A DNA stretch of 64,000 nucleotides from Dongia_B sp035539075 (GCA_035539075.1 DATLJB010000038.1:1-64000); one strand, 5' to 3'; shown: positions 18,016 through 26,827, numbered from the stretch's first letter. Numbers and translations: made by a program. The notes: a model not told the origin generated them from the sequence alone.

Positions 18016-18990
18016 TTACGCTTTTTTCTCGCTTGTATTTATATTCCTATTTTGGCGGCTCGACTCGGCTGAAATAAGGGCCTGTTTTCGCTCGATTCCC
18101 CAGGCATAGCCACCAAGTTTTCCGTCATTACGCAAAGCGCGGTGACAAGGGATGGCGAGCGCGACAGGATTACTGCCGCAAGCCTGCCCGACGGCCTGGG
18201 CCGCGCCCGGTTGGCCGATTGCCATGGCGATCTCACCATAGGAACGGGTCTCGCCGCGCGGAATGCGGCTCAATTCGCTCCAGACCCGCTGCTGGAAAGC
18301 GGTGGCGCGAATGTCCAGGGGCAAGGCGGCGTGGGGCAGCTCACCGGCCATGCGGCGCATCAGCTCACCGATATACGTGGCGACCGTCGCGTCATTGCGG
18401 CGCAGCTCTATCGCAGCCGGAAATTCCCCCTCTAGTTGGCCGATCAGCGTTCTCACGCTTTCGCCCAGCGCGACCTGGCAAAGACCGCGCTCGGTTGCCG
18501 CGACGAGGATCTTGCCAAGCGGACAATCGGCAATGCCATAAGTGATGCGGGCGCCCTTGCCGCCGCGGGCATAGCTGGCAGGGGTCATGCCGAGTGCCGC
18601 ATCCGCCCGCTCATAGACACGGCTGGAAGAGCCGTAGCCGGCATCGAAGGTGGCGGCAGCCACGCCGCCCGTGCCGGTCTTCAAACCGGCCTGCAGCCGC
18701 TTCAGGCGCAGCGCGTCGTCATATTGGCGCGGCGTCACGCCCATCAGGCGCTTGAACTGCCGCTGCAGATGCCAGGGGCTGAGGCCGCAATGGGTGGCCA
18801 ACTCGTCCAGGGTGACAGGGCCTTCCGGATAGTCCCGCACCCGCTCTTCGATATAGGCGACGGCGCGGCGGGTCGCTGCCAGAGCGGGCTCCGTCCGGGA
18901 TGATGTTTTCGGCGCGAGTGCCGGTCGTGTCTCGGCAATGGAAGGAACGGTCATGGCCATGCTCCGTTTGGCTGATTTCCTAATGCTCAT
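18016..18990 (-). CDS. Ada-like HTH/O6-alkylguanine-DNA alkyltransferase lacking the metal domain
   Basis: A 324-residue protein with an AraC-type DNA-binding half (TLDELATHCGLSPWHLQRQFKRLMGVTPRQY, about residues 50-140) and a C-terminal methyltransferase half ending PCHRALRNDGKLGGYAWGIERK, where the cysteine of PCHR accepts the alkyl group. The N-terminal Zn/Cys domain that senses methylphosphotriesters in E. coli Ada is absent, and there is no room for it upstream. It repairs O6-methylguanine suicidally; whether it can still activate transcription is doubtful. Two earlier ATGs at 19155 and two later ones near 18960 make the exact start uncertain. Confidence 0.85.
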   Translation of the reverse strand: MSIRKSAKRSMAMTVPSIAETRPALAPKTSSRTEPALAATRRAVAYIEERVRDYPEGPVTLDELATHCGLSPWHLQRQFKRLMGVTPRQYDDALRLKRLQAGLKTGTGGVAAATFDAGYGSSSRVYERADAALGMTPASYARGGKGARITYGIADCPLGKILVAATERGLCQVALGESVRTLIGQLEGEFPAAIELRRNDATVATYIGELMRRMAGELPHAALPLDIRATAFQQRVWSELSRIPRGETRSYGEIAMAIGQPGAAQAVGQACGSNPVALAIPCHRALRNDGKLGGYAWGIERKQALISAESSRQNRNINTSEKKA

Positions 18991-19196
18991 GACACACCGA
19001 TTTAGGTTTTCCGGGCCGATCCAGCTATCCGAAGCTTGCGCCCGCCGGCGCGGACGATCTTGCCGCCTTAGTCCCGGAGAACGCAGTTTTATGTAACCAG
19101 GTCGATGGCAGCGTTTGCTTTCGCCGGCCCCGATTGTATGGTTGGCGCCTGCCACGCGTCATTCAGCTTCGCTCCCAACTTTGAGGCTCGTCAACC

Positions 19197-19622
19197 ATGC
19201 CGCAACCGATGCCCCCCTTTCATCTTGCCTTCCCAGTCGCCGATCTGCCGGCCACGGAACGCTTCTATGCCAAACTGCTCGGCTGCGGCATCGGCCGGCG
19301 GGCGGAGAAATGGATCGATTTCGATTTCTTCGGCCATCAGATCTCTGCCCATCTGCGGCCGGAAGAAACCGGCCTTGCCAAGCGCAATGAAGTGGATGGC
19401 GACCAGGTGCCGGTACGGCATTTCGGCGCCATCCTGGAATGGGAGAATTGGCAATCGCTCGCCGAGCGCCTGACCAAGGCCGGCATCGACTTCATCATCG
19501 AACCGCATATCCGCTTCCAGGGCCAGGTCGGCGAACAGGCCACCATGTTCTTTCTGGATCCCAGCGGCAACGCGCTGGAGTTCAAATCCTTCAAGGATAT
19601 GAGCCAAGTTTTCGCGACGTAA
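19197..19622 (+). CDS. VOC-superfamily (glyoxalase/dioxygenase-fold) protein
   Basis: A 141-residue two-repeat VOC protein. HLAFPVADLPATERFYAKLLGC starts the fold with the first metal histidine; HFGAILEWENWQSLAERL and FIIEPHIRFQGQVGEQATMFFLDPSGNALEFKSF carry the second His and the final metal Glu. Such proteins bind a divalent metal and may be lyases, dioxygenases or resistance proteins. The C-terminal DPSGNALEFKSFKDM is typical of the uncharacterised YaeR/lactoylglutathione-lyase-like group. It converges on YcgN. Substrate unknown. Confidence 0.87.
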   Translation: MPQPMPPFHLAFPVADLPATERFYAKLLGCGIGRRAEKWIDFDFFGHQISAHLRPEETGLAKRNEVDGDQVPVRHFGAILEWENWQSLAERLTKAGIDFIIEPHIRFQGQVGEQATMFFLDPSGNALEFKSFKDMSQVFAT

Positions 19623-19648
19623 TTATATTAATCCCTCAGGCGCCGGGC

Positions 19649-19689
19649 GGCGGACCTCCGTCCGCCTTGGCTCCGCGCCTCTTGGCGCG
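19649..19689. terminator. Two tandem hairpins between convergent genes
   Basis: A 7-bp stem with 4-base loop (19649-19655/19660-19666) is followed by a 6-bp stem with 4-base loop (19674-19679/19684-19689). They start 27 bases after the VOC stop and lie between it and the opposing YcgN gene, consistent with termination of one or both. Confidence 0.45.
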
Positions 19690-19753
19690 CGACCACCGTC
19701 GGGGCCGGAAATGATCCGGTCTGCTTGGAAAGCTGGTGGAATTTCCGAAACCG

Positions 19754-20197
19754 TCAGGCCCAGTCGACGATGTGGTTTTCCAGCGGGCCGGCCTTGCGCT
19801 CGTTGATGGCGCGGCCGCGGACCGAAATGCCCGCCTTGTGCACGGTGGAGGGATCGCCTGACACCAGCGGATGCCACCATGGCAAATCGCCGCCGTCGCG
19901 TACCAGCCGATAGGCGCAGGTTTCCGGCAGCCAGTTGATCTTGCCGATATTGCGCGGCGTCAGCTTGACGCAATCGGGCACCAGATCATGGCGATGCGCA
20001 TAGTCCTTGCAGCGGCAATTACGCAGATCGAGCTGGTGGCAGGCGGCATTGGTGAAAAAGAGCTCGCCGGTATCCTCATCAATCAGCTTGTTGAGACAGC
20101 ATTTGCCGCAGCCGTCGCACAAGCTCTCCCATTGCGCCTGCGTCATCTGGCTGAGCTTCGTGGTCTTCCAGAAAGGAAGGTCGCGTTCCATCGCCAC
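19754..20197 (-). CDS. YcgN/UPF0260 cysteine-cluster protein
   Basis: A 147-residue cytoplasmic protein of the UPF0260 family. Its cysteines are laid out as CDGCGKCCLNKL near residues 29-37, then CHQLDLRNCRCKDY, VPDCVKL and TCAYRL, the CxxCxxC...pattern predicted to bind an Fe-S cluster or zinc. Family function is unknown. It starts six bases after the PHB depolymerase stop on the same strand, so the two are cotranscribed. Normal family length. Confidence 0.9.
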   Translation of the reverse strand: MAMERDLPFWKTTKLSQMTQAQWESLCDGCGKCCLNKLIDEDTGELFFTNAACHQLDLRNCRCKDYAHRHDLVPDCVKLTPRNIGKINWLPETCAYRLVRDGGDLPWWHPLVSGDPSTVHKAGISVRGRAINERKAGPLENHIVDWA

Positions 20198-20203
20198 GCT
20201 GGC

Positions 20204-21457
20204 TCAGCCGCCCTGGCTTTGCACGAAAGCACGCCACTGCGGATAGATCTCGCCACGCCAGCGGCGGCCGTTGAAGATGCCGTAATGCCCGACCGATTTC
20301 TGCAGCAGATGCCGCTTCTTGTCGGCGGCGAGATTGCGGCACAGACCATGGGCGACCTCGGTCTGGCCGGGGCCGGAAATATCGTCGAGCTCGCCTTCGA
20401 TCGTCATCAGCGCCGTTTTCTCGATCGCCGCCGGCTCGACCAGCTGGCCGCGATAGCGGAAGGTGCCGTTCGGCAAGCTGTGCTCCTGGAAGACATGCCG
20501 CACGGTGTCGAGATAAAACTCTGCCGAGAGATCCATGACCGACAGATATTCATCATAGAAGCGACGATGCGCGTCGGCGCTCTCGCCATCTCCCTTCACG
20601 AGATTTTCGAAGAAGCTGAGATGCGAGCCGACATGCCGGTCGGGATTCATCGAGACGAAGCTGCCGAGCTGCAGGAAGCCTGGATAGACGCGCCGCAAGG
20701 CGCCCGGGTGCCAGAGCGGCACGGAATGAACCATGCTGTGCTCGAACCAGTCCAGCGAGTAGCGCGACGACAGTTCATTGACTTCGGTAGGATTGACGCG
20801 GGTATCGACCGGCCCGCCCATCAGTGTCACTGAGCGCGGCTGCGCCGGATCCTGTCCCGCCGCCAGCAGCGCCACGGCCGCAAGAACCGGCGGCGAGGGC
20901 TGGCAGACGGCGATGATATGCGTCTCGCTGCCGAGATAGCGGATGAAGTCGATCACGTAATCGATATAGGTCGTGAGATCGAATTCGCCCTCCGACAGAG
21001 GCACCAGGCGGGCGTCGGACCAATCGGTGATGTAGACGTCGTTATCCGGCAAAAGCGTCTCGACCGTACCGCGCAGCAAGGTCGCGTAATGGCCCGACAT
21101 CGGCGCCACCACCAGCACCTTCGCCGGCCGTTGAATGGCGTCAAGATCGGGCAGATCGCGGCGGAAATGCAGCAGGTCGCAGAACGGCTTTTGCAGCAGC
21201 ACTTCCTCATGCACCTGGACTTCGATCGGCTGCCCGCCACTGCCGGCGCTGATGTTGGTATGGTGCAGGTTGAAACGTGGCTTGCGATGGCGCTTGGTCG
21301 AGCGGTCGAACATTTCGCAAATCGCTGCCGTCGCGCGGCCGGCCGTCGTGTAGGAAGCCGGAATCATCGGGTGGGTCAGTACATGCTGCCAGTAGCGGGC
21401 CGCCATGCGGGCTGGAGCTAAACTCATTAACTGGGCGTCGATCGCCTGATACAGCAT
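20204..21457 (-). CDS. phaZ: Intracellular polyhydroxybutyrate depolymerase
   Basis: A 417-residue PhaZ of the intracellular type. The nucleophile is a cysteine, Cys185 in HIIAVCQPSPPVLAAVALL, replacing the serine of lipase boxes as in Ralstonia PhaZa1. MSGHYATLLRGTVETLLPDND and the terminal VGHYGIFNGRRWR with the catalytic histidine are family blocks. It hydrolyses amorphous PHB granules in the cytoplasm to 3-hydroxybutyrate; acetoacetyl-CoA synthetase at 2.8-4.8 kb would act further down the same pathway. YcgN follows six bases later. Start at the first ATG, MLYQAIDAQLMSL, as in homologues. Confidence 0.94.
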   Translation of the reverse strand: MLYQAIDAQLMSLAPARMAARYWQHVLTHPMIPASYTTAGRATAAICEMFDRSTKRHRKPRFNLHHTNISAGSGGQPIEVQVHEEVLLQKPFCDLLHFRRDLPDLDAIQRPAKVLVVAPMSGHYATLLRGTVETLLPDNDVYITDWSDARLVPLSEGEFDLTTYIDYVIDFIRYLGSETHIIAVCQPSPPVLAAVALLAAGQDPAQPRSVTLMGGPVDTRVNPTEVNELSSRYSLDWFEHSMVHSVPLWHPGALRRVYPGFLQLGSFVSMNPDRHVGSHLSFFENLVKGDGESADAHRRFYDEYLSVMDLSAEFYLDTVRHVFQEHSLPNGTFRYRGQLVEPAAIEKTALMTIEGELDDISGPGQTEVAHGLCRNLAADKKRHLLQKSVGHYGIFNGRRWRGEIYPQWRAFVQSQGG

Positions 21458-21683
21458 TCAAACCTCGTCAAATCAACGGCATGGCGCGGCGTCGCCCACC
21501 TGGGCCGGAAGCAATGCGGGAAGGCTTCAGGCGCCGCCTGTCCTCTCCCGGCATTGTCGCGTCACAACGTTAACCGACCGTAAGCCGCAGGGTTTCGCTT
21601 CGCAATACGCAATTGGTGCAGTGCAGAAGCCCGATTCCCGCGCGGGGCGAGGTTGATTTTCCTAATAAATATAAATATTCGGC

Positions 21684-22088
21684 TTATCCGAACAGAGCGA
21701 TGGAGAGTAAAGCCAGGCAGGAGAATACCATCGAGGCCATGGTCAGCCCCATGCCGATACTGCGGGCAAGCAAATGCTCCGGTATCCGGCTGAGCCCATA
21801 AGCGTGAGAGACGCGGCCAACCAAGAGGAGGAGCCCGATCACATTGAGGACGAAGCCGCCGGCGCCTTGCAGCTCAAGCAGGCCCATCAGGATAAGGGCG
21901 AGGGGCGTGTATTCCGCGAAATTGGCATGGGCCCGCAGGCGTCGGCGCAGGTCCTCGCTGTTGCCCTCGCCGAAAGAAACCCGCGCCTGGCGGCGCCCGG
22001 CCATGGCCCGTACGCTCAAGCCCAGGAAGACGAAGGCCAGCAGGACCGCATAGACGGACGTCGTCGTCACCGGCGTCAGCACGTTCAA
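21684..22088 (-). CDS. MAPEG-family membrane protein
   Basis: A 134-residue four-helix inner-membrane protein of the MAPEG superfamily. The first helix is followed by the conserved RAHANFAEYTPLALILMGLLEL, equivalent to the ERxxxNxxE glutathione-binding segment; the GLLLLVGRVSHAYGL block is in the next helix. Family members are glutathione-dependent transferases or peroxidases, though many bacterial ones are uncharacterised. The ATG overlaps the stop of the SCO gene by four bases, indicating translational coupling. Confidence 0.87.
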   Translation of the reverse strand: MNVLTPVTTTSVYAVLLAFVFLGLSVRAMAGRRQARVSFGEGNSEDLRRRLRAHANFAEYTPLALILMGLLELQGAGGFVLNVIGLLLLVGRVSHAYGLSRIPEHLLARSIGMGLTMASMVFSCLALLSIALFG

Positions 22089-22687
22089 AGATCCTTTTTC
22101 AGCTCGGCGACGATGTCATCCGGCGTCGCTTCCGGGCCGAAATGTGCCAAATAGTGCCCGTCGCGGTCCATCAGATAAATGATCGTACTGTGATCCATGA
22201 GATAGTGCTGGGGATCCCCGCCCTCGGCCTTGGCGAAATAGACACGATAGGCATGGGCAGCGGCAGCCACCTGATCGGGGGTACCGGTCAGCGCGCGCAG
22301 GCGCGGATGGAAGTTGCCTGCATATTCCTTCATCACCTGCTGCGTATCGCGCGCCGGATCGATGGTGATGAAGATCGGCGTGACCTTGTCGGCATCCGCA
22401 CCCAGCTTGTTGAGGGCGGCGGTGATCGTGCCCAAAGCCGTTGGACAAGCATCAGGGCAAAACGTGTAGCCGAAATAAACCAGCGTCAACTGGCCCTTGA
22501 AATCGGCGTCGGTGACGGTCTTGCCGTCCTGGTCGACCAGCGTGAAGGGGCCCCCGATGGCAACCGTGCCGACATCCTGCCCCGTCCCCTTTAGATAGAG
22601 CCGCCATCCGACCAGGCCCGCCAGGCCGACAATGGCAACCAGGCAGGCGATGACGAGAAAGCGGGCGAGTCCGGATCGTGGCATCAT
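22085..22687 (-). CDS. SCO1/SenC-family copper chaperone-like protein
   Basis: A 200-residue membrane-anchored thioredoxin-fold protein. An N-terminal helix (FLVIACLVAIVGLAGLVGW) tethers it facing the periplasm. The copper site is Cys77 and Cys81 in YTFCPDACPTALG plus His166 in MDHSTIIYL. DPARDTQQVMKEYAGNF is the family-conserved TIDPxRD region. SCO proteins help insert Cu(A) into cytochrome c oxidase or act as thiol reductases. No cytochrome oxidase genes are adjacent. It forms an overlapping pair with the MAPEG gene. Confidence 0.93.
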   Translation of the reverse strand: MMPRSGLARFLVIACLVAIVGLAGLVGWRLYLKGTGQDVGTVAIGGPFTLVDQDGKTVTDADFKGQLTLVYFGYTFCPDACPTALGTITAALNKLGADADKVTPIFITIDPARDTQQVMKEYAGNFHPRLRALTGTPDQVAAAAHAYRVYFAKAEGGDPQHYLMDHSTIIYLMDRDGHYLAHFGPEATPDDIVAELKKDL

Positions 22688-22904
22688 CGGTTCCTTCTAT
22701 CGGCACAGCATGGGACCGGCGGGCGCGCGGCCTGCTGCCGGAGATCCGCCGCAGCCTAAGGCGGTGAGCCTCGCGGCGCCAGCCGTCGCGACCGGCACGC
22801 GGGAAATTGCCGCAGCCGACTATGACGCCCTTTTCCCATGGCCGAGATGAGGCGCCAGGCCGCTTGCGCATATGCCACGCACCGGCGCACCCGGCAAGCC
22901 CTGC

Positions 22905-23585
22905 TTAATAAGCCGAGAGCGCATTCACCAGGGAGCTGGTATTCGGATTCTGGAACTTACGCTGAATGACGATGGCGTAGGGGCTGGAACCCTCGCCGTA
23001 ATAGGCGCGATTCCAGGAATCCTTCTTGATGATACCGGCACCGTCGAAGGAGACGCCCCCGAATAGACCCGAAGTTTTGGCAAAGGTATAAACGTCGGAG
23101 CTGAAATTCGTCGTGGTGTCGGCGCCGATGCCTTTGCCGATCGGACCCGCCGCCATCGAGACATTGCCGCCCAGCTTCATCTGATTGTCCAATACGGCAT
23201 CCAGAGCCTTATCACTCATGATGGTGAAAATCGCTTCGCTGAGCTGGCCGCCGACCTGGAGGCCGACGCTGCCGGAGATGAGCGTATAAAATGCCGGCTG
23301 GCTCCAGCCCTTGGCGGCATCACGCACCATCAGGACGCCCGACCCACCTTCGCCGCCGATGACGAAACCGGCCTTGAACAGGCTGGGAAAAATCATCACC
23401 GCCTTGCAATGCTTGAGATAGCCCGGCAATTCGGAAAACTCCGGCGAGGCCGTCAGTTTTTCGAAGCTGATGCGCGCTTTGTCGACCAGCTCCTGCTGAT
23501 CCGTCAAGGCGAAGGCTGCGGGCGCCAGGCCACAGCTGGCAAGAGCCGTTGCAGCAACCAGGAAAGCACGTCTGTCGAGCGTCAT
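22905..23585 (-). CDS. SYLF/YSC84-domain lipid-binding protein, exported
   Basis: A 226-residue protein. It starts MTLDRRAFLVAATALA, a twin-arginine-type signal (RRAFL), behind a GGAGG Shine-Dalgarno six bases upstream; this places the start well inside a longer open frame. The SYLF domain follows (YLKHCKAVMIFPSLFKAGFVIGGEGGSGVLM, then GSVGLQVGGQLSEAIF). SYLF domains bind phosphoinositides or other lipids; the bacterial secreted forms have no known role. The C-terminus SFDGAGIIKKDSWNRAYYGE is typical. Single gene upstream of SCO. Confidence 0.9.
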   Translation of the reverse strand: MTLDRRAFLVAATALASCGLAPAAFALTDQQELVDKARISFEKLTASPEFSELPGYLKHCKAVMIFPSLFKAGFVIGGEGGSGVLMVRDAAKGWSQPAFYTLISGSVGLQVGGQLSEAIFTIMSDKALDAVLDNQMKLGGNVSMAAGPIGKGIGADTTTNFSSDVYTFAKTSGLFGGVSFDGAGIIKKDSWNRAYYGEGSSPYAIVIQRKFQNPNTSSLVNALSAY

Positions 23586-23895
23586 ATCATTCCTCCAGCG
23601 ACTCGGGATCGCGTTTGCGGGACGACCAACGCAACAGATAGCTGTGCCCGCCATCAAGCGCAACGGGGGAAGCCGGCGATTCACGGGGATGTGCAGAAGA
23701 AACCGACGACAGGTGGCTACAGCATCTGGCGCCGGATCGGCGGGCGTTGCATCTTCATCATTCTTATCGAGCGACGCCACAAAACCGCCGCATTGGCATT
23801 GTCGAGGCGCCATTGGGCGGAACCGCCGGCATAGGACAGTCTGCCGTCAGGAATTGCTATCCGTCCGGCCTGAAAATCGACGGCCAACGATATCC
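23586..23895. other. Intergenic region without visible features
   Basis: The 310-base gap lies between the SYLF gene (minus, start 23585) and the CobC-like phosphatase (minus, end 23896). Apart from the SYLF promoter/Shine-Dalgarno region next to 23590 I see no gene, dyad or repeat of note. Confidence 0.5.
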
Positions 23896-24540
23896 TCAGG
23901 AGCGAAGCAGATTCAGTGGATGGCGATTGACGGCGAGGATGCGCCAGGAGACGTCTCCCGCGGGGCCGCGGATATGGTCAAAACGGGTGATCGAGCAGGC
24001 GTCGATCGCAAAGCCGAGAGCACGCTGCGGGTCGAGCGCGAGAATGACGGCCAAGGCGGCCCGGATCGCGCCCGCATGGCTGACGGCGACAATGTCGCGG
24101 CCGGCGTGACGCTCGGTCCGGCGATGAATTGCTTGTTCCACCCTGGCAATGACATCGCGAAAGCTTTCTCCTTGCGGCGGCGCGTGTTCGGCGGGAGAGT
24201 CCCAGAATCGCCGATAGGCTTGGTCGCCGCGCGCCTCCAATTCCGCATAGGTCAGGCCCTGCCAAGTGCCGAAATGCTGCTCGGCCAGATCAGGCTCAAT
24301 TTCCGGCACGATCTCGGCCGTGCCGGTACCGGCCTGATGGAGCGCCCTTGCCGTCGTTTGTGTTCGCCGCAGATGCGTTACCAGCCACACCGGGTCTGCG
24401 GGCAAGTGGCGCGACAGCTCAGCAAAAGCCGCAGCGTCGGAACAATCACAATCGAGATCGTCCTGGCCATAAATTCGCCCGGGGGCGCCGATCACGGGGG
24501 CGTGGCGAATGAGCCACCAGCGCGTCACGATATGTGTCAT
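23896..24540 (-). CDS. cobC: Histidine phosphatase, probable alpha-ribazole phosphatase
   Basis: A 214-residue phosphoglycerate-mutase-type phosphatase. The phospho-acceptor is His13 in WLIRHAP; THLRRTQTTARAL supplies the phosphate-binding arginine, DLAEQHFGTWQGLTY contains the acid/base glutamate region, and VAVSHAGAIRAAL the second catalytic histidine. The opening RHAPVIGAPGRIYGQDDLDCD is typical of CobC-like members. It follows CobS by 19 bases on the same strand, and CobT is divergent, so removal of phosphate from alpha-ribazole-5'-phosphate in late B12 assembly is likely. Symbol given on context. Confidence 0.85.
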   Translation of the reverse strand: MTHIVTRWWLIRHAPVIGAPGRIYGQDDLDCDCSDAAAFAELSRHLPADPVWLVTHLRRTQTTARALHQAGTGTAEIVPEIEPDLAEQHFGTWQGLTYAELEARGDQAYRRFWDSPAEHAPPQGESFRDVIARVEQAIHRRTERHAGRDIVAVSHAGAIRAALAVILALDPQRALGFAIDACSITRFDHIRGPAGDVSWRILAVNRHPLNLLRS

Positions 24541-24559
24541 TCGGCGCCCGGCTTCCCGA

Positions 24560-25573
24560 TCAGGTAAAGCTGACGAAGTTCAGGATGACGGTGACTTCGA
24601 CGAGTTGCTCGGCGGCGCCCAAGACATCGCCGGTATATCCGCCCAACTGACGATGGGCGATCTGGGCAACCAGGAAGGCGACAACAAAGGCCGCGACGGT
24701 AGCGACGAGCGCGACGCTCGGCCCCCCGACGAGCCCCGCGATCAGCACCGCCAGGGCGATGGATACATAGGTCCCCTTGAGCGGCGGCTTGCCAGCATGC
24801 ACGGCAAGGCCGTTGCTGCGTGCCAAAGGATAGCTGCGCATGACGAAGGGCAGGACGCCGCGGCCCAGGGCATGCGCGGCGATCAGCGCACTGGCAACCT
24901 GCCCCGGGACGGCAAGGTCGGCCAGAGCGGCGACCTTCATCAGATTGACAAAGACGAGCGCCAGCGTGCCATAGGTGCCGATCGTGCTGTCACGCATCAC
25001 TGCCAGCTTGCGCGCCCGGTCGCCACGAACACCCAGCATGTCGGCGAAGTCCGCCAGGCCGTCGTCATGCAGCGCACCGGTCAGCATGGCGGTCGCGGCA
25101 ACCGCCAGGATCGCGGACATCAGACCGGAAAGGCCGATCCATAGACCGAGAACATAGACGGCCGTCGCACCGAGGCCGATGAGGGCACCGATCACCGAGA
25201 AAAGCGCCACGGCTTCCGCCAGGGGCTGGTCGGTCGGCCGGACCGGCAATCGGGTGAAAAAGCCGAGCCCGGTTAACAGCCCCTGCCCCAATCCGTGCAG
25301 GTGATGAATAGGAATGACATCTTCGGGCGTTCCAGGTTCCGGCTCGGTCGCGCCGGCCGCAGGCTGTGCCGCCGGCTGCGCGGCCGCGCCGTCGTCGCTG
25401 GTCTGGGGGGCGGCGCCGGGGGTCGAACCGGGCGGGGTCGAACCGGGCAGATCCGCACCAGGCAGATCCGCACTGGCGGCGGAAGAGGCGTCGGCCGACA
25501 TGCCGGTGAGCGCCGGCTTCCCGGGCTCTGCCCCGGGCTTCGCGGGGTCGGAAGCGGGCTCGGATATCGTCAT
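24560..25573 (-). CDS. cobS: Adenosylcobinamide-GDP ribazoletransferase with a long disordered N-terminus
   Basis: A 337-residue CobS/CobV. The catalytic core starts near residue 90 with GLGQGLLTGLGFFTRLPV; GALHDDGLADFADMLG is the family motif with metal aspartates, and several membrane helices follow. It joins adenosylcobinamide-GDP and alpha-ribazole in the inner membrane. The first about 88 residues are unusual: Ala/Pro/Gly/Ser repeats such as ADLPG-ADLPG-STPPG-STPGA, encoded by tandem 15-base units, then acidic residues. The core alone has the usual family length of about 250. The internal ATG is missing near the core, so the extension is probably translated. Paired with cobC. Confidence 0.92.
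   Translation of the reverse strand: MTISEPASDPAKPGAEPGKPALTGMSADASSAASADLPGADLPGSTPPGSTPGAAPQTSDDGAAAQPAAQPAAGATEPEPGTPEDVIPIHHLHGLGQGLLTGLGFFTRLPVRPTDQPLAEAVALFSVIGALIGLGATAVYVLGLWIGLSGLMSAILAVAATAMLTGALHDDGLADFADMLGVRGDRARKLAVMRDSTIGTYGTLALVFVNLMKVAALADLAVPGQVASALIAAHALGRGVLPFVMRSYPLARSNGLAVHAGKPPLKGTYVSIALAVLIAGLVGGPSVALVATVAAFVVAFLVAQIAHRQLGGYTGDVLGAAEQLVEVTVILNFVSFT
25419..25478. repeat. Four 15-base tandem units in the cobS 5' end
   Basis: Bases 25419-25433 and 25434-25448 are identical 15-mers; 25449-25463 and 25464-25478 are a second pair with a small difference in the last bases. On the minus strand they encode the ADLPG/STPPG pentapeptide repeats of the CobS N-terminus. Repeat number is likely to vary between strains. 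Confidence 0.75.
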
Positions 25574-25793
25574 GGCGATTATTTCATCGCACTCATGTCG
25601 CGCTGGGGCAAGTGGGGACTGCTGGGGCGGGCAAAATCCCCCCGGCCTAGCCCGGTGGGAATGCCGGGCAATCGGGCCGCCGGCCGTCGCGTTAAGGCAT
25701 TTGCCTTCGCCTCCCGGCGTGTCTATCTAGGCCCGTTCGGGCGACGCCCCGCAATGGTCGGCGCCGGCGGAACATATTGCACCAGAACCTTTC

Positions 25794-25807
25794 AGGAGCC
25801 GAAGTTG
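25794..25807 (+). promoter_or_regulatory. Shine-Dalgarno and TTG start of cobT
   Basis: AGGAG at 25794-25798 lies six bases before TTG at 25805. The resulting N-terminus (DRQPVASFAEIRQIM) fits the CobT family, while the first in-frame ATG upstream lies in poorly coding sequence and the next downstream (25850) would cut the conserved start. Confidence 0.65.
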
Positions 25808-26827
25808 GATCGTCAGCCCGTCGCGAGTTTCGCCGAAATCCGTCAGATCATGCGGGAAGTGCCCGGTCCAGATCTCGAGGCCGCCAGTCAGACGGCCGCC
25901 CGCGAGGCAGTCCTGACCAAGCCGGCCGGCGCCCTGGCGCGGCTGGAGGAAATCGCGTTATGGCTGGCGACCTGGCAGGGCAAGCACCCGCCCGCCATCA
26001 ACCATCCCCGCGTCGCCGTCTTCGCCGGCAATCATGGCGTTGCCGATCTCGGTGTCTCCGCCTATCCGAAGGAAGTCACCCTGCAGATGGTGCTGAACTT
26101 CCAGTCAGGCGGCGCCGCGGTCAATCAGCTCTGCAAGAACGCCGATGCCGATCTGCGCGTCTACGAGATGTGCCTCGACCAGCCGACCGCCGATTTCACC
26201 CAGGGGCCGGCGCTGACCGAGGAGGAAACCGCCCGCGCCATGGCCTATGGCATGATGGCGGTCGAGCCCGGCATCGATCTTCTCTGCCTCGGCGAAATGG
26301 GCATTGCCAATACCACCAGCGCCTCGGCCATGGCCGCCGCGCTCTATGGCGGCAGCGGCGCTGACTGGGCGGGACCCGGCACCGGCGTCCATGGCACGCA
26401 ATTGACCCGCAAGGCCGAAGTGATCGATCTTGGCCTGAAACGCCACGCCGCCGTCTTCAATGACGGCCTGGCCATCATGCAGTGCCTGGGCGGCCATGAA
26501 CTCGCCGCCATTGCCGGCGCGGTCATCGCCGCGCGCATGGCCCGCGTTCCCGTCCTGCTCGACGGTTTCGCCTGCACGGTGGCGGCCGCCACCCTGCTGA
26601 AGCTCGACAGCCGCGCCCTAGATCACTGCCTGGTCGCGCATTGCTCGGCCGAGCCCGGCCATCGCAAATTCCTGGAAAAGATCGGCAAGAAGCCGCTGCT
26701 TGATCTTGGCATGCGGCTCGGCGAAGCTTCGGGTGCCGCTCTGGCGATCCCGCTGATTCGCGCGGCCGCCATGTGCCATAGCGGCATGGCGAGCTTCGCG
26801 GAAGCAGGCGTCAGCAACAAGGAATAG
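25805..26827 (+). CDS. cobT: Nicotinate-nucleotide--dimethylbenzimidazole phosphoribosyltransferase
   Basis: A 340-residue CobT. HPRVAVFAGNHGVADLGVSAYPKEVTLQM is the conserved N-terminal block; LLCLGEMGIANTTSASAMAAAL is the phosphate/NaMN-binding motif, GTGVHGTQL a loop, and SGMASFAEAGV at the C-terminus holds the region of the catalytic glutamate. It makes alpha-ribazole-5'-phosphate from DMB and NaMN, the lower-ligand step of B12. The gene diverges from cobS-cobC, together giving nucleotide-loop assembly. I looked for a cobalamin riboswitch in the 231-base divergent region and saw no B12 box. TTG start with AGGAG. Confidence 0.95.
   Translation: MDRQPVASFAEIRQIMREVPGPDLEAASQTAAREAVLTKPAGALARLEEIALWLATWQGKHPPAINHPRVAVFAGNHGVADLGVSAYPKEVTLQMVLNFQSGGAAVNQLCKNADADLRVYEMCLDQPTADFTQGPALTEEETARAMAYGMMAVEPGIDLLCLGEMGIANTTSASAMAAALYGGSGADWAGPGTGVHGTQLTRKAEVIDLGLKRHAAVFNDGLAIMQCLGGHELAAIAGAVIAARMARVPVLLDGFACTVAAATLLKLDSRALDHCLVAHCSAEPGHRKFLEKIGKKPLLDLGMRLGEASGAALAIPLIRAAAMCHSGMASFAEAGVSNKE

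Noticed and set aside
25574..25804. Possible cobalamin riboswitch in the cobS/cobT divergent region
   Set aside because: Searched for the B12 box and the conserved CCCCGCAACTGT-like segment and found neither on either strand.
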